A stretch of 64,000 bases of DNA from Paenibacillus sp. CF384 (GTDB lineage Bacteria; Bacillota; Bacilli; Paenibacillales; Paenibacillaceae): contig NZ_FNNV01000025.1 of the NCBI RefSeq assembly GCF_900106745.1, positions 1 through 64,000 of the forward strand, in the 5' to 3' direction. The notes beneath the pieces were generated by a model. It did no database searches. It saw only the letters and a list, made by a program, of their open reading frames with translations, and was not told where the DNA came from. Position 1 is the first letter of the stretch; each line of letters opens with the position of its first letter. A program made the position numbers and the translations under genes. This document shows positions 46,167 to 56,447 of the stretch, one piece after another.

Positions 46167-47093
46167 TCAACCGGGCTGCCCGGAAGAACCTCTGTCACCC
46201 GCTGCGCCTTTCACAGCGAGCTGCCGAGGTTCTTTTTGTTCAAAGGCAGCCCCTTCTCCGGCAAAATACCGCTTCAGCCGCTGCGCAATTTCCTTCTGGT
46301 TGAACAAATCCGGCGCATTATGACCAAGTCCTTCTATCACGGAGTAGGAAGCGTTCGGAATGACCGCCGCTGCTGCCCTGGCTCCCTTCAGCAGAAATGC
46401 CGGGCTGGTGCTTCCGGCCATAATGAGAGTTTCTACTCGAATGGCACTGTAGTTGTGTACAGTGGAGTCGAGGCGGAACACCTCATCCATCTCTTTAATG
46501 AGTGTCGGCAGCTTCTCACGCAGCTTACGCCCTTCCCGGAACAGCAAGGAAGGAAGCAGCATCAGCTTGATCAGCCAGCGCGGCAGCTTAACCATCTGCT
46601 CTGATACGCCTACTCCTTTGAGGAAGGTAACAAAAGCATCCAGGTCCTTCCCTTTCTCCATCTGGCGCTTATAGGCAGGCATCCAATCCGAAGGAAACTC
46701 GTCGTCGACCGAGACGGCCGGTTCATACACGGCTAGCTTCTCCATCGCCGACCAGGGCGTCCGCGCAAGCTCCAGCCCAATCAGCCCGCCAAAGCTGTGG
46801 CCAAACACATAAGGAGCCCCCGTTGCCTGTAGAACAGCCAAGGCATCCTCGCACTCCTTCTCTATGCTGTACTGCATGCCTTGCGGACCGCTGTAAAGAC
46901 GCCCGCGTCGATCGACGACATACACGGTAAACGTGTCAGAGAGCTCCTGTGCCAGCTTCTCATACTCATGTCCGGAGACGAAGGCGCCATGAATGATGAC
47001 AAGACCGGGGCCATGGCCCGACTGTCGGTAACCGATGACCGTTCCATCCTTGGAGACGATGCTGTGAAGGGTATAGCTTTTCTTGTTCTTCAA
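46167..47093 (-). CDS. Alpha/beta-fold hydrolase
   Basis: 308 residues from a TTG at 47093 with GAGGAGGG six bases upstream; upstream in-frame codons lack a ribosome-binding site. Oxyanion region VIIHGAFVSGHEYEKL, nucleophile Ser in FGHSFGGLIGLELA, and the final His in IEGLGHNAPDLF. A lid of about 80 residues lies between. The C-terminal 25 residues are polar and probably disordered. Substrate unknown. Divergent from the DUF5946 gene. Confidence 0.87.
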   Translation of the reverse strand: MKNKKSYTLHSIVSKDGTVIGYRQSGHGPGLVIIHGAFVSGHEYEKLAQELSDTFTVYVVDRRGRLYSGPQGMQYSIEKECEDALAVLQATGAPYVFGHSFGGLIGLELARTPWSAMEKLAVYEPAVSVDDEFPSDWMPAYKRQMEKGKDLDAFVTFLKGVGVSEQMVKLPRWLIKLMLLPSLLFREGRKLREKLPTLIKEMDEVFRLDSTVHNYSAIRVETLIMAGSTSPAFLLKGARAAAAVIPNASYSVIEGLGHNAPDLFNQKEIAQRLKRYFAGEGAAFEQKEPRQLAVKGAAGDRGSSGQPG

Positions 47094-47240
47094 CCTGTGC
47101 CCTCCTCTGCGGCGCATCTTGTAGTGTTGTAGGTTGTGAGGTCCGTCGTATGGCCGATTATTCAGATGAATGAGATTCATTTTGCCGAAGCTTGAAGTTG
47201 CAGCGGACGCAGTTAATCTAATAGAGGAGGCGGAAGATCC

Positions 47241-47744
47241 ATGAAACAATCGATCGTCAAATGTCCCGGGTGCGGTCTGATGCTGCCCAATCAGTACTTT
47301 TCGGAGCCCTCGCGTTTTCATGCGTCCGGCGAATGCATGGAGCTGTTTAATCAGTTATCTTACTACACGGTATCACATGGACAGCCCGAATTTATTCATC
47401 AGCTGGCATTAGACGCCTACGGTGCGCAGCATTCAGGCGGGTTCACGCGTTCCATTACGACCGCCTTCTCGCTGATCGGTCTCTATCTGGTCGTAGAGCA
47501 TGGATTTACAGGCAAACAAGTGCAACAAGCGCATATGGAGTTAGGTCGTGCTAAGATCACTTGGCCCGCGCTCACCCCACCGCAAACGAGCTCCGCCATT
47601 ACCATTCAAGAAGTGCTTCAAGCGGAAGCCGGTGAGCCTCGGGATGCGATGATTCGCCAATGGGTTCGCGAGGTTTGGAGCAGCTGGGCACATGCCCATC
47701 ATTGGGTGAAGGAAGCCGCTCAGCATCTCCTTCCTGCCGAATAG
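47241..47744 (+). CDS. DUF5946 family protein
   Basis: 167 residues. An N-terminal zinc-ribbon-like CPGCG (about 8-12) and the segments SRFHASGECMELFNQL and FIHQLALDAYGAQHSGG are characteristic of this uncharacterised family. The rest is probably helical. GAGGAGGCGG precedes the ATG. Function unknown. Confidence 0.8.
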   Translation: MKQSIVKCPGCGLMLPNQYFSEPSRFHASGECMELFNQLSYYTVSHGQPEFIHQLALDAYGAQHSGGFTRSITTAFSLIGLYLVVEHGFTGKQVQQAHMELGRAKITWPALTPPQTSSAITIQEVLQAEAGEPRDAMIRQWVREVWSSWAHAHHWVKEAAQHLLPAE

Positions 47745-47748
47745 CCAG

Positions 47749-47795
47749 AAGGGTCCTTTCCAAGCAGCTGCTGCTTAGAAGGGACCCTTTCTTTC
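47749..47795 (+). terminator. Terminator after the DUF5946 gene
   Basis: AAGGGTCC pairs with GGGACCCTT with an inner AAGCAGCTGCTGCTT stem, followed by TCTTTC. Confidence 0.75.
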
Positions 47796-47971
47796 ACTGT
47801 TCTACTATTTTCTGTGTGTCCACGCTCAAATATACGACCGTTTATTAGCGTACTGCTCAAAATCAAACACAATTTAAACATTTACTGTAAAACTTCCTAA
47901 ACATCTTTCCTTTATAATGGGCTCCAAAGCTGACAAAGCTGGCTTGCACCAAGACTAAAGGGGTTGTCCGG

Positions 47972-49546
47972 ATGCTTAATAATATTTCGTTAAAAAAGAA
48001 GTTGAGTGGCCTGCTCGCCATTCCGTTGCTGCTCTTTGTTGTCGTTTGTCTATATTTGATTCAGAGAAACAATGCCGATTTGAGTCACATGAAAACCATG
48101 ATGTACGACGTCAGCGCACAAACCACTTCACTCATTCTTAATGCAGACCGTGACATGTATCAAGCCCAGATTGCTTACCAAACGATCGGAAACAGCCAAT
48201 TGTCCGGTGCTGAGCTGCAGCAGCAGAAGCAGGACTTGAGCGACAATATCGGGCAAATTATGGAACGTGTCGGCAAGGCCCGCGACATTATGACTGAGAA
48301 CGGGCTTCTTGCTGAGAAGCACGAGAAGACCCAAATAACCGTACAGCAGAACCTCGATCGATTCCAAACCCATTTTGCCTCATGGTCCGATAAGACAGCT
48401 GCAGGCACAAGCGATATCGCAGATTTTGACACGGCTAGAGAGAGCTTGAATGAGCTGGGCGAGTTTCTTGATGCTACCGCTGTTCAACAAGCAGAACTGA
48501 TTCAGAAAAACAATGTAAGCATGCATTGGTTCATTTATATCATCATCGCCTTATGCGCGCTGGTTATTGGCATCACCGGTTTTGGTATCATTCGTCGCAT
48601 CACGAAGTCTGTGGATCATATTTTGCATCGAGTAAGGCAGGTTTCAGAAGGTAATCTGCTGAATGAAGGCCAAGCTGCTCACTATAAGGACGAGCTCGGT
48701 ACAATCTCAGAATCCATAGATGTCATGGCAAACGGACTTCGGGAACTGATTAGCAAAGTATTGGTATCTGCAGAAGCCGTCACAACGGCAGCCGCAGAAA
48801 TCTCCGCAACAACCGATGAAGTTGCCAGAGGCAACTTGTATCAAGCGGAGTCGGCACAGACCGCTTCAGAGGTCGTTACGAAGCTTTCAGAAGGCGTGCG
48901 TACCGTATCGCAGCGCGCCAAGGAAGCGACGCATCTCACCATCAACACCAACAAAGATGCGATCGCTTGCGGCAATACCGTACAAGAATCACTCAGCAGC
49001 ATGAATCTACTCTCGCAGCGAATGAATGAATTGGAGAAGGATTCGAATCAGATCGGCAACATTATCGGTGTAATCGACGACATTGCCGAGCAAACCAATT
49101 TGCTGGCACTGAACGCCGCAATCGAAGCGGCGCGGGCCGGCGACCAAGGGAGAGGCTTCGCGGTCGTGGCAGACGAGGTACGCAAACTGGCGGAACGAAG
49201 CGGCGAAGCCACGAAGCAGATTGCCAACATTATTAAAGGCATGCAGCATAGTACGCAAGAGAGTGTGAAGGCCATGACGACCACCGAAAAACTCTATCAA
49301 CAAGCCGGTGATGCGCTTGGCATTATCGTGCGCCGGGTCGGCGAGGTCGCGGAGCAGACAGAAGAAATCGCCTCTGCGAGCGTCAGCCAAGCTTCACAAT
49401 CGCAGGAAGTCATGAAACAGATTGAATCCATTGCTTCCATCAGCGAAGAAGCAGCCGCCGCTGCACAGCAGACGGCAAGCTCCTCCCAGTCGCTCGGTTC
49501 GCTCGCTTATCAGCTTAATACGATGGTAAAGCGATTCCGCATCTAA
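47972..49546 (+). CDS. Methyl-accepting chemotaxis protein
   Basis: 524 residues. Transmembrane helix 1 (about 10-30), an external four-helix-bundle sensor (about 35-185), transmembrane helix 2 (about 187-208), HAMP, then the signalling domain with the hairpin tip [19 protein letters not shown] and [18 protein letters not shown]. The ligand is unknown. No che or fla genes are nearby. A TATAAT lies about 55 bp upstream. Confidence 0.95.
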   Translation: MLNNISLKKKLSGLLAIPLLLFVVVCLYLIQRNNADLSHMKTMMYDVSAQTTSLILNADRDMYQAQIAYQTIGNSQLSGAELQQQKQDLSDNIGQIMERVGKARDIMTENGLLAEKHEKTQITVQQNLDRFQTHFASWSDKTAAGTSDIADFDTARESLNELGEFLDATAVQQAELIQKNNVSMHWFIYIIIALCALVIGITGFGIIRRITKSVDHILHRVRQVSEGNLLNEGQAAHYKDELGTISESIDVMANGLRELISKVLVSAEAVTTAAAEISATTDEVARGNLYQAESAQTASEVVTKLSEGVRTVSQRAKEATHLTINTNKDAIACGNTVQESLSSMNLLSQRMNELEKDSNQIGNIIGVIDDIAEQTNLLALNAAIEAARAGDQGRGFAVVADEVRKLAERSGEATKQIANIIKGMQHSTQESVKAMTTTEKLYQQAGDALGIIVRRVGEVAEQTEEIASASVSQASQSQEVMKQIESIASISEEAAAAAQQTASSSQSLGSLAYQLNTMVKRFRI

Positions 49547-49555
49547 GTTATATGA

Positions 49556-49594
49556 GGCGTCACAGCTAGGTTTCCTAGCTGTGACGCCTTTTCT
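49556..49594 (+). terminator. Terminator of first chemoreceptor gene
   Basis: GGCGTCACAGCTAGG pairs with CCTAGCTGTGACGCC, loop TTT, followed by TTTTCTC. Confidence 0.9.
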
Positions 49595-49658
49595 CATCTC
49601 GTCCTCTACCTAGAGGAAATGTTGCCGTTTGCGCAGCATGGCTCCATGCATAACAATA

Positions 49659-49696
49659 CAAAAAGCCGTCCCAAAAGTCATACTCTCGGGACGGCT
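49659..49696 (-). terminator. Terminator of second chemoreceptor gene
   Basis: AGCCGTCCC pairs with GGGACGGCT, followed on the minus strand by TTTTTG. Confidence 0.85.
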
Positions 49697-49729
49697 CCTG
49701 ACTGAGATTCTTGCAAGGTTACACTATCG

Positions 49730-51298
49730 CTACAGCTTAAAGGTTGAAACAGACTGCTCCAGCTTGGAGGCGATGTCACTCATTCGGCGCATCAAGGCTA
49801 CGGCTTCCTGGCTGCCTGCCGCAGACTGCTGGCTGCCTGCGGCTATGGTCTGCACCGAGTCCAAAATATTGCTCGACTGCGCGCTCTGCTCTTCGGTCGC
49901 CGCCGCAATCTCAGTCACCTTGGCGGATACACTGCCGATTTGCTTCACGATGGCTTTGAACGTTGTACCGCTCTCGACTGCCACAGCCGCACTTTCCTTC
50001 GCTGCTTCCACACTTAAGGCCATGTTGTTCTGCATCGATTTAATGATGACGGAAATATCCTTGGTTGCCGCGCCGCTTCGTTCTGCCAGCTTCCGCACTT
50101 CCTCGGCTACGACTGCGAAGCCTCTGCCTTGGTCGCCTGCACGTGCCGCCTCAATGGCTGCGTTCAGCGCCAGCAAATTCGTTTGCTCCGCAATATCATC
50201 GATCACTTCAATGATCTGATTGATTTTGACGGAATCGTCAACCAAGATGGATACCCGTTCGTTAAGCCGGTTCATGCCATCCAGAGAGTTGGCAATAATG
50301 ACGTTGCCGTTATTCGCAAGCCCGGTTGCCTCTTCCGTTAGATCAGCTGCGCTCTCGGCATTATAGGCCACCGACTCCATCGCTGCGGTAAGCTCCTGCA
50401 TAAGCGTGCTGATATCCTGCGAAGCTGCGGCTTGGCTGTCGCTTCCGGCGGCAATCTCTTCCGATGTTTTCGTCGTATGTCTGGCGACTTCAGCCATATT
50501 GCGCGCGGAAATCAGCAGCCCGCTGACGAATTGGCGGTAATTCTCCAGCATGAGGTTGAAGGACGCGGCGAGCTGTCCGATTTCATCCTTGCTGCCCTCT
50601 GGTAATCGTGCAGTCAAATCCCCTTTATTATCAGCCAGTTCATGCAGCTTCGATACGATTAACTTAAGCGGGCGGATCTTGCGAATCAGAATGAACACCG
50701 ATCCCAGCATGGTCAGTGAAACAATAATGATGCTGGCCGTGACAAGGTAAATGTAGGTGTACATTTTGCTTTCGGCAGCAGCGCTCTCATTCTCAGCCCG
50801 CGTGTTCATCCTGTCCTGGAACTGCTTAATCGGATCCATGATGATTTTCTGATTGGCTTCGTACTTGGCGTCGAACATCAAGTGTCTGGCCGATTCGAAA
50901 TCGCCTGCCTCTACCGCCTTCATCGCTGCCTCTTCTGTCGCGATCAGCGCATCGGAGTTATCCTTTGCTTGCTGGATGAGATCGAGCTCGCTCTGAGGAG
51001 CATCCATTTCCTTGAGCCTGGCGACGACGTGGTCTCCCGTCTTGGTTTCTTTCACTTCCCGCCAGTAGTTGTCATAGTGCGTACGGTCACCGAATTGAAC
51101 ATATTGACGCGCTTCATTACTCAGCAGCACCGAGGAATTGGCCAAATCAATACCTAATTGTTTGAATTCTGCTTGGCGATGCGTCGCTTCTTTCACGTTC
51201 TCGTAGTTCTTGCTTAGCAGGATGACGGATGCGACGAGGAATACGGAGAGCACCATGAACAATACACTGATAAATTTGAGCATCTTTGCGATTTGCAC
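49730..51298 (-). CDS. Methyl-accepting chemotaxis protein
   Basis: 522 residues from a GTG at 51298 with AGGGGTG eight bases upstream. Transmembrane helix near residues 8-28, an external helical bundle, a second helix near 190-212, HAMP and a signalling domain with [19 protein letters not shown] and [18 protein letters not shown]. Convergent with the first chemoreceptor; the signalling domains are similar but the sensor regions differ, which suggests different ligands. Confidence 0.94.
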   Translation of the reverse strand: MQIAKMLKFISVLFMVLSVFLVASVILLSKNYENVKEATHRQAEFKQLGIDLANSSVLLSNEARQYVQFGDRTHYDNYWREVKETKTGDHVVARLKEMDAPQSELDLIQQAKDNSDALIATEEAAMKAVEAGDFESARHLMFDAKYEANQKIIMDPIKQFQDRMNTRAENESAAAESKMYTYIYLVTASIIIVSLTMLGSVFILIRKIRPLKLIVSKLHELADNKGDLTARLPEGSKDEIGQLAASFNLMLENYRQFVSGLLISARNMAEVARHTTKTSEEIAAGSDSQAAASQDISTLMQELTAAMESVAYNAESAADLTEEATGLANNGNVIIANSLDGMNRLNERVSILVDDSVKINQIIEVIDDIAEQTNLLALNAAIEAARAGDQGRGFAVVAEEVRKLAERSGAATKDISVIIKSMQNNMALSVEAAKESAAVAVESGTTFKAIVKQIGSVSAKVTEIAAATEEQSAQSSNILDSVQTIAAGSQQSAAGSQEAVALMRRMSDIASKLEQSVSTFKL

Positions 51299-51442
51299 GC
51301 TAATTTCACCCCTAATGACCTTATTTGCCCAATCATAGCAAATAGTCATTAAAGGATTATGGGGCCAGTCATTTGATTAATGTTAGTACCGTCTAAATCG
51401 AAGCTAATTATTTGCAGAGTATTTGTTTATCCGTCAAACAAA

Positions 51443-52363
51443 CTACTTGCGCAGCAGCTCCGCACCCAGCGCCCAAACGGAGCGAAGGCGCGATGCGCGG
51501 CCATGCTGCCGAATGAAATTATAGTCCGTCAGCGTGACGCCGGCGTCCTTGCATGCAGCGTGCAAATCATCATCGAGCATGAGCCGGTATTCCCATACCC
51601 GTTTCTCCCAGTGGGGGATCGCCGCCAGCATCGCGGCATCCTCTACAGCGGGATGAATGTACGTCTCGCTGATGCCCTCGGGCAGGCGATACATTTTGGC
51701 GATGATGGATTGTTTGAAGGACTCGTACGTCTCCCCCTCTTCGATCTCGAAAGGATGCGACAACAGATAGTCCGGTATCGCTACGCCGAGTGTACCCGCG
51801 AGCGCCGAAGCCTTGCCTACTGCACGTTCCACGCCGGGAACCGCGGCCATCATATCCTCCGGATGAACGTGGCGGAACAGTCGAAACGGCACCTTCCACT
51901 TGGCGCATTTCATCAAGACTTGCGGAATGTGACTGCGGCCTGTCGCAATTCCATACAGACTGCCCATATGGTTGTCTGCATGCGTAATGACGATGCCCGC
52001 TTGGCGCACCCGCTCATACTGAGCATCCAGCTCCTGCACGACCGCTGCAGTATTGGCACCTCGTTCGAACGCCTCTACAGTCTGATACATATGCCCGCTT
52101 GCATCATGCAGGGAAGGATGACCGGTCAAACTCTCCCACCGCAGCGCATCGAATTCACTAGTCAGCGTCAGGTGCAGCCCAATATTGGACTGCCCGCGTT
52201 TCTTGCACCATGCGGCCGCTTCCTCGAAGCCCGGCGCCGGCGCCATGATCGTCGCCGACGACACGCGCGATTCCTCCAGCAAATGCATAATGGCCGCATT
52301 CATCGGGGCGCTTTGGCCAAAGTCATCACAATTGATGATGAGATACTTCCCATTCCCCTTCAT
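51443..52363 (-). CDS. ChbG/YdjC-family carbohydrate deacetylase
   Basis: 306 residues from the ATG at 52363. NCDDFG metal motif (about 11-16), HLTLT and ADNHMG histidine motifs and a final ETYIHPAVED segment match the YdjC fold. Members remove acetyl groups from chito-oligosaccharides or hopanoid sugars. The specific substrate is unknown. It lies 27 bp downstream of the metallo-hydrolase gene on the same strand and may be co-transcribed with it. Confidence 0.9.
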   Translation of the reverse strand: MKGNGKYLIINCDDFGQSAPMNAAIMHLLEESRVSSATIMAPAPGFEEAAAWCKKRGQSNIGLHLTLTSEFDALRWESLTGHPSLHDASGHMYQTVEAFERGANTAAVVQELDAQYERVRQAGIVITHADNHMGSLYGIATGRSHIPQVLMKCAKWKVPFRLFRHVHPEDMMAAVPGVERAVGKASALAGTLGVAIPDYLLSHPFEIEEGETYESFKQSIIAKMYRLPEGISETYIHPAVEDAAMLAAIPHWEKRVWEYRLMLDDDLHAACKDAGVTLTDYNFIRQHGRASRLRSVWALGAELLRK

Positions 52364-52390
52364 TACGCGCACTCCCCTCCCTCTCTCGGG

Positions 52391-53374
52391 CTACCCCTGC
52401 CACCAAGCTGCAGTAGGATACTCCTCACTGCCTGCCGTAACGGTTTCTCCAATCTGCGGTGTTGCAATTGCAACTCCCTGTTTATGTGCCGCCTCTACCG
52501 CACGCTCAACCGGATCCGTCCAATCGTGGTAGGCCAGCGTAAAAGCACCCCAGTGAACCGGCATCAGCAGGCTTCCCCGCACATCCACATGCGCCTTCAC
52601 CGTTTCCTCCGGCATCATATGAATGGACGACCAGCGCTCATCATATTGACCGCATTCCATCAGCGTCAGATCAAACGGCCCGTACTTCGTGCCGATCTCT
52701 TTGAAATGCGGTCCGTAGCCGCTGTCCCCGCTGTAGAACACCCGATTGCGCTCACCGGCGATTACCCACGAGCACCACAGCGTCGAGTTTCGGTCGAACA
52801 AGCCTCTGCCCGAGAAATGCCTTGCCGGCATACAGGCAAGCGTAAGCCCTGCCAGCCGCACCTCATCGCCCCAATCAAGCTCGGATATCTTCGCCGGATC
52901 TACGCCCCACTTACGCAGCCGTTTCGCTACACCTAGAGGCACGATAAAACGCGCTGCTTTATCCTTCATCTTGCGAATGGTGCCTTCGTGCAGATGGTCG
53001 AAATGGTCATGCGACTGAATAATGGCATCAATCTTCGGAAAATCCTCCGCCTGCAGCGGAATCCCCCCGCTGTAGCGCTTGCCGCCAAAGAACGATACCG
53101 GTGACGGCGAATCCGCGAACATCGGGTCAAACAGCAGCCTTTTCCCCTCAATCTCTAGCAGAAATGCGGAGTGCCCGAACCAGGTAACTTGAATGCCTTC
53201 TGCCTGAGGCTGAGCTGGCAGTGTCAGCTTCTTATACGGAATCGCCTGAGCCGGCTGACGGTTCGGACTGCCTTTGAACTGATCCCGAAGCATGCTGACG
53301 ATCGCCTTGAAACTCATATCCATCTTTGTTTCTATGGCGTTGACGAATTTATTATTTTGCCGGGTGGAAGCCAT
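52391..53374 (-). CDS. Metallo-beta-lactamase-fold hydrolase, NAPE-PLD/UlaG-like
   Basis: 327 residues. Zinc motif SHDHFDHL (about 120), WFGHSAFLLEIEGKRLLFDP at the start of the fold, ARHFSGR, YSGDSGYGPHF and MPVHWGAFTL for the remaining ligands. The pattern resembles the N-acyl-phosphatidylethanolamine phospholipase D family and lactonase UlaG. An N-terminal extension of about 60 residues precedes the fold. Substrate unknown. Confidence 0.88.
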   Translation of the reverse strand: MASTRQNNKFVNAIETKMDMSFKAIVSMLRDQFKGSPNRQPAQAIPYKKLTLPAQPQAEGIQVTWFGHSAFLLEIEGKRLLFDPMFADSPSPVSFFGGKRYSGGIPLQAEDFPKIDAIIQSHDHFDHLHEGTIRKMKDKAARFIVPLGVAKRLRKWGVDPAKISELDWGDEVRLAGLTLACMPARHFSGRGLFDRNSTLWCSWVIAGERNRVFYSGDSGYGPHFKEIGTKYGPFDLTLMECGQYDERWSSIHMMPEETVKAHVDVRGSLLMPVHWGAFTLAYHDWTDPVERAVEAAHKQGVAIATPQIGETVTAGSEEYPTAAWWQG

Positions 53375-53518
53375 TCGCGATCATGCCCCTTCTATTGTCC
53401 AAATCTTCCTTGTTATTCCCATTATAGTGCAAAGCGGTACCCAGCCACCATGAGCGCAGTCTTCTGTGCTAAACTGGTAGTAATTCATACGATAAGCAGC
53501 AAGGAGAAGAACTAGCCG

Positions 53519-54301
53519 ATGAAACTGGTCTCATGGAATGTAAATGGGCTGCGCGCTTGCGTGACCAAAGGGTTTATGGATTATTTTACGGAGATGAACG
53601 CAGATATCTTCTGCTTGCAGGAGACGAAGCTTCAGGCGGGCCAAATCGAGCTCGAGCTTGGTGAAGGCTACGAGAGCTACTGGAATTATGCGGAGAAGAA
53701 GGGCTACTCCGGTACGGCTGTATTCACGAAAATCAAACCGCTATCCGTGCGCTATGGCATGGAAGAGGATTATGAGCCTGAAGGCCGCCTTATTACGCTG
53801 GAATTTGATGACTTCTACCTCGTCACCGTGTACACGCCGAATGCCAAACGCGATCTGGCACGGCTCGACTACAGAATGGAATGGGAGGATCGGTTCCGCA
53901 GCTACCTGCTGGAGCTCGATGCCAAGAAGCCGGTCATCGTCTGCGGTGACCTGAATGTCGCCCATGAAGAGATTGACTTGAAGCATCCTAAGCCCAATAT
54001 GGGCAATTCCGGCTTCACGCTCGAAGAACGCGGCAAAATGACCGATCTGCTCGCATCCGGCTTTACCGACTCCTTCCGCTATTTCTATCCGGACCTTGCC
54101 GATGTCTATTCGTGGTGGTCGTATATGCCGAAGGTCAGAGAGCGGAACGTGGGGTGGCGGATCGACTATTTCCTTGTTTCCTCCAGACTTGCGCCGGCAC
54201 TGCTCGATGCGCAAATCGACTGCCACATCTTGGGCAGCGACCATTGCCCGGTGGTGTTGACTACAGGCGACTTAAGCAGCGTTACAACAGCAGTAGAGTA
54301 A
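53519..54301 (+). CDS. exoA: Exodeoxyribonuclease III / AP endonuclease
   Basis: 260 residues, Xth family. MKLVSWNVNGLRAC, catalytic Glu in CLQETKLQ, YTPNAKRDLARLDYR, GDLNVAHEEIDLKHP and the final GSDHCPVVL are all intact. It cleaves DNA at abasic sites and degrades 3' ends. AAGGAG precedes the ATG. Confidence 0.97.
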   Translation: MKLVSWNVNGLRACVTKGFMDYFTEMNADIFCLQETKLQAGQIELELGEGYESYWNYAEKKGYSGTAVFTKIKPLSVRYGMEEDYEPEGRLITLEFDDFYLVTVYTPNAKRDLARLDYRMEWEDRFRSYLLELDAKKPVIVCGDLNVAHEEIDLKHPKPNMGNSGFTLEERGKMTDLLASGFTDSFRYFYPDLADVYSWWSYMPKVRERNVGWRIDYFLVSSRLAPALLDAQIDCHILGSDHCPVVLTTGDLSSVTTAVE

Positions 54302-54304
54302 TTA

Positions 54305-54348
54305 GAAAAGCCGGGCATTCTCCATCGCGGAGACTGCCCGGCTTTCTT
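54305..54348. terminator. Bidirectional terminator between exoA and HD gene
   Basis: AAAGCCGGGCATTCTCC pairs with GGAGACTGCCCGGCTTT around ATCGC; it serves the two convergent genes. Confidence 0.85.
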
Positions 54349-54365
54349 AGTTATCAAGCTGCTCG

Positions 54366-55025
54366 CTAATTTCCATTCCACTCCTGCATGAAACGCTCCA
54401 CATATTCCTTCATATAGAGGTGCCGTTCCTCGGCAATTTCCTTGGCCGACTCCGTGTTAATTCGGTCCTTCAGCTTAAGCAGCTTCTCGTGGAAATGGTT
54501 AATCGCCGTGCTTTTCCCGTTGCGGTATTCACCGGCGCTCATCTCATCGCGCGGCAGCAGCTTCGGGTCATAGATGGGATCACCTTTCCATCCTGCGTAG
54601 AGGAAACATCGTGCAATTGCAATGGCCCCGATCGCATCCAGCCGGTCTGCATCCTGCACCACTTTGCCTTCCAGCGTCCGCATCGGCGGATTGGCGCCGC
54701 CATTAAACGACATCGTGGCGATAATCTCCATAATATGCGCCTGTTCCGCCTCCGATAGCGACTGGCTCGCGAGCCAGTCGCTCACTTTGCGCAGGCCGCT
54801 CTCCTTAGACTCGTTCAGCTTCTCGTCCGCCACATCATGCAGCAGTGCCGCAATGATGCAGATCTCCGCATCCGCACCTTCGCGCAGTGCGAGGCGCTCC
54901 GCCATCTGAACGACGCGGTGCACATGCCACCAATCATGGCCGGTGGCATCATGCTCCAGCTCGGCCCGGGCGAATCGTTCCGCTTCTTCAATAACGTGCT
55001 GCTTCTCGCCAAGTTGGCGCTTCAT
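54366..55025 (-). CDS. HD-domain phosphohydrolase
   Basis: 219 residues from the ATG at 55025 (AAGGAGG eight bases upstream). HD ligands: His in HDWWHVHRVVQMAE, paired HD in IIAALLHDVADEK, and Asp in VQDADRLDAIGAIAIAR. This corresponds to the YedJ/YpgQ-like soluble HD family, some members of which hydrolyse nucleotides. Substrate unknown. The CYTH gene ends 45 bp upstream on the same strand, suggesting co-transcription. Confidence 0.88.
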   Translation of the reverse strand: MKRQLGEKQHVIEEAERFARAELEHDATGHDWWHVHRVVQMAERLALREGADAEICIIAALLHDVADEKLNESKESGLRKVSDWLASQSLSEAEQAHIMEIIATMSFNGGANPPMRTLEGKVVQDADRLDAIGAIAIARCFLYAGWKGDPIYDPKLLPRDEMSAGEYRNGKSTAINHFHEKLLKLKDRINTESAKEIAEERHLYMKEYVERFMQEWNGN

Positions 55026-55069
55026 GTTTACAACCTCCTTTTTCATCGTATCTGCTTGCTTGCTTCGTA

Positions 55070-55570
55070 TTAGTTGCCGCGTTCTTGCAGCTCACGCCAA
55101 ACCTTCTTATTGCTGTATTGCTTCTCTGTGCTGATATCTTTGCCGAACCATGCCGGGGGCGCGAACGCCACAGCTGCTGCTTCGGAATCGAATTCCACCT
55201 CAAGCACCATGAGCTGAATTTGATCGTAGATATCAATCTCCACGACTTGATCGCCCCAATGTGCGGTTATGCGGTTCTTCGTCAATGGAACAGCGCCGAA
55301 TGCTTGGATAACCTGCTCGTAAATCCCTTGCGAGATGTTGTATTCGATCTCCTCACGCGCCAAACCATGGCCTGATTTGAAAGTATGCGTGTAGCTCACT
55401 TCATCTGTAGCCAGATCGACGATTCTGCGGACTCGCAGCTCCTGCGGGCCATCAAGCGCCAGATACGTCTGCTCGATTCGATGCTCTGAGACTCTCCGTA
55501 ACTCACCGGTACCCATTTGCGCCTCTGGGAATTCCGTTACTAAAAACTTACGTTCAATTTCTAAAGCCAT
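55070..55570 (-). CDS. CYTH-domain protein (triphosphate tunnel fold)
   Basis: 166 residues. The family signature EIERKFLV is at residues 4-11, and further charged strands (EIEYNISQ, RRIVDLATDE, DQVVEIDIYD) build the tunnel. CYTH proteins bind triphosphates or long anionic chains; some bacterial members hydrolyse tripolyphosphate. AAGGAG lies eight bases before the ATG. Confidence 0.9.
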   Translation of the reverse strand: MALEIERKFLVTEFPEAQMGTGELRRVSEHRIEQTYLALDGPQELRVRRIVDLATDEVSYTHTFKSGHGLAREEIEYNISQGIYEQVIQAFGAVPLTKNRITAHWGDQVVEIDIYDQIQLMVLEVEFDSEAAAVAFAPPAWFGKDISTEKQYSNKKVWRELQERGN

Positions 55571-55740
55571 CACGACATCTCCTTACCTGTTAATCTGCCT
55601 TGAACCCAATAGGTCTAGTATAGCTGTCTGTGTTGATCTATGCATCATCGGTTGAGTGACCACAAGCGCAAACTTATGATAGGATAACTTTCGTATAACC
55701 GATGCTATTATGGCAACGATGAGGTAGAGGAGGGATTAAG

Positions 55741-56064
55741 ATGCCAACTGTTCAAGTTCAAGAAAGAGGTACGTTCGAAGCAGAAGAAGGCAAGAAGCTT
55801 GTGCTCGTGCTCGAAGACAATGGAGTTGATATTCTACACCGCTGCGGAGGAAATGCCAAGTGCACCACCTGCAGCGTAGAAGTACTTGCCGGGGATGCCG
55901 GGGAAATGGGCGAAGCCGAAGCCGCCGTTCGTCAGGCTAAGGGGATCACAGACCCGAATGTCCGACTCTCCTGTCAAATCCGGGTGCATGGGGATCTTGA
56001 AGTAAATGTGCTCAAGACCGCCGCATCGACCGGTTTGGAGCCGGGAACGCGTCCGCAAGATTAA
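55741..56064 (+). CDS. 2Fe-2S ferredoxin (plant/adrenodoxin type)
   Basis: 107 residues. Cluster cysteines in HRCGGNAKCTTCSVEV and a fourth in VRLSCQIRV. This CGGxxxCxxC spacing is that of [2Fe-2S] ferredoxins. It is a small soluble electron carrier; no dedicated reductase or partner is adjacent. GAGGAGGG precedes the ATG. Confidence 0.93.
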   Translation: MPTVQVQERGTFEAEEGKKLVLVLEDNGVDILHRCGGNAKCTTCSVEVLAGDAGEMGEAEAAVRQAKGITDPNVRLSCQIRVHGDLEVNVLKTAASTGLEPGTRPQD

Positions 56065-56081
56065 TCCGATCAGCTAGCTAA

Positions 56082-56116
56082 CAATGGCGGTGCCTCAATT
56101 CCGGCGCCGCCATTTG
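56082..56116 (+). terminator. Hairpin after the ferredoxin gene
   Basis: AATGGCGG pairs with CCGCCATT. The T tract is weak, so this is a possible terminator. Confidence 0.5.
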
Positions 56117-56141
56117 CTATTTCCCCCGTGTTACACCTTAC

Positions 56142-56246
56142 TCAGCCAAAATCCTTCCGAAGCGTCCTCCCGAAACGGTGCATGGAAGCAATCAGGTCCT
56201 CGCTCTTGCCCGGCTTCGGATGATGGATCGACATATGAACAAACAT
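56142..56246 (-). pseudogene. Short ORF resembling the N-terminus of an antibiotic-biosynthesis-monooxygenase-like protein
   Basis: 34 codons with AAGGGAGG ten bases before the ATG. It reads MFVHMSIHHPKPGKSED, then LIASMHRFGRTLRKDFG, and then a TGA. The first 30 residues look like the start of small ABM-domain proteins, which are about 100 residues long. The remainder is missing, so this is probably a decayed gene. It could instead be a genuine 34-residue peptide. Confidence 0.4.
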
Positions 56247-56391
56247 GAACGTCTAACCTCCCTTTAAGGCTTTAATTTGTCTATATTGTAGTGGAGTTGT
56301 CGGTTGTTGTCACTTTGACCAACAACGATGTCAGATTAATGTTATATTAATCATCAAATCAACCTTAAACAAGAAATATATGTAATATTTA

Positions 56392-56421
56392 TTGACACAA
56401 TATTCATCCATAAGCTACAAT
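56392..56421 (+). promoter_or_regulatory. Promoter of the guanidine-riboswitch operon
   Basis: TTGACA (56392-56397) and TACAAT (56416-56421) with an 18-bp spacer. The surrounding region 56250-56440 is AT-rich and has no other recognisable element. Confidence 0.75.
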
Positions 56422-56447
56422 TCAAACTAAAAACTGCATGATAACCA

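Noticed and set aside
51380-52936. Long open frame of about 518 codons on the plus strand
   Set aside because: It is antisense to the YdjC deacetylase and the metallo-hydrolase, both with strong motifs; the frame reflects third-position GC bias.
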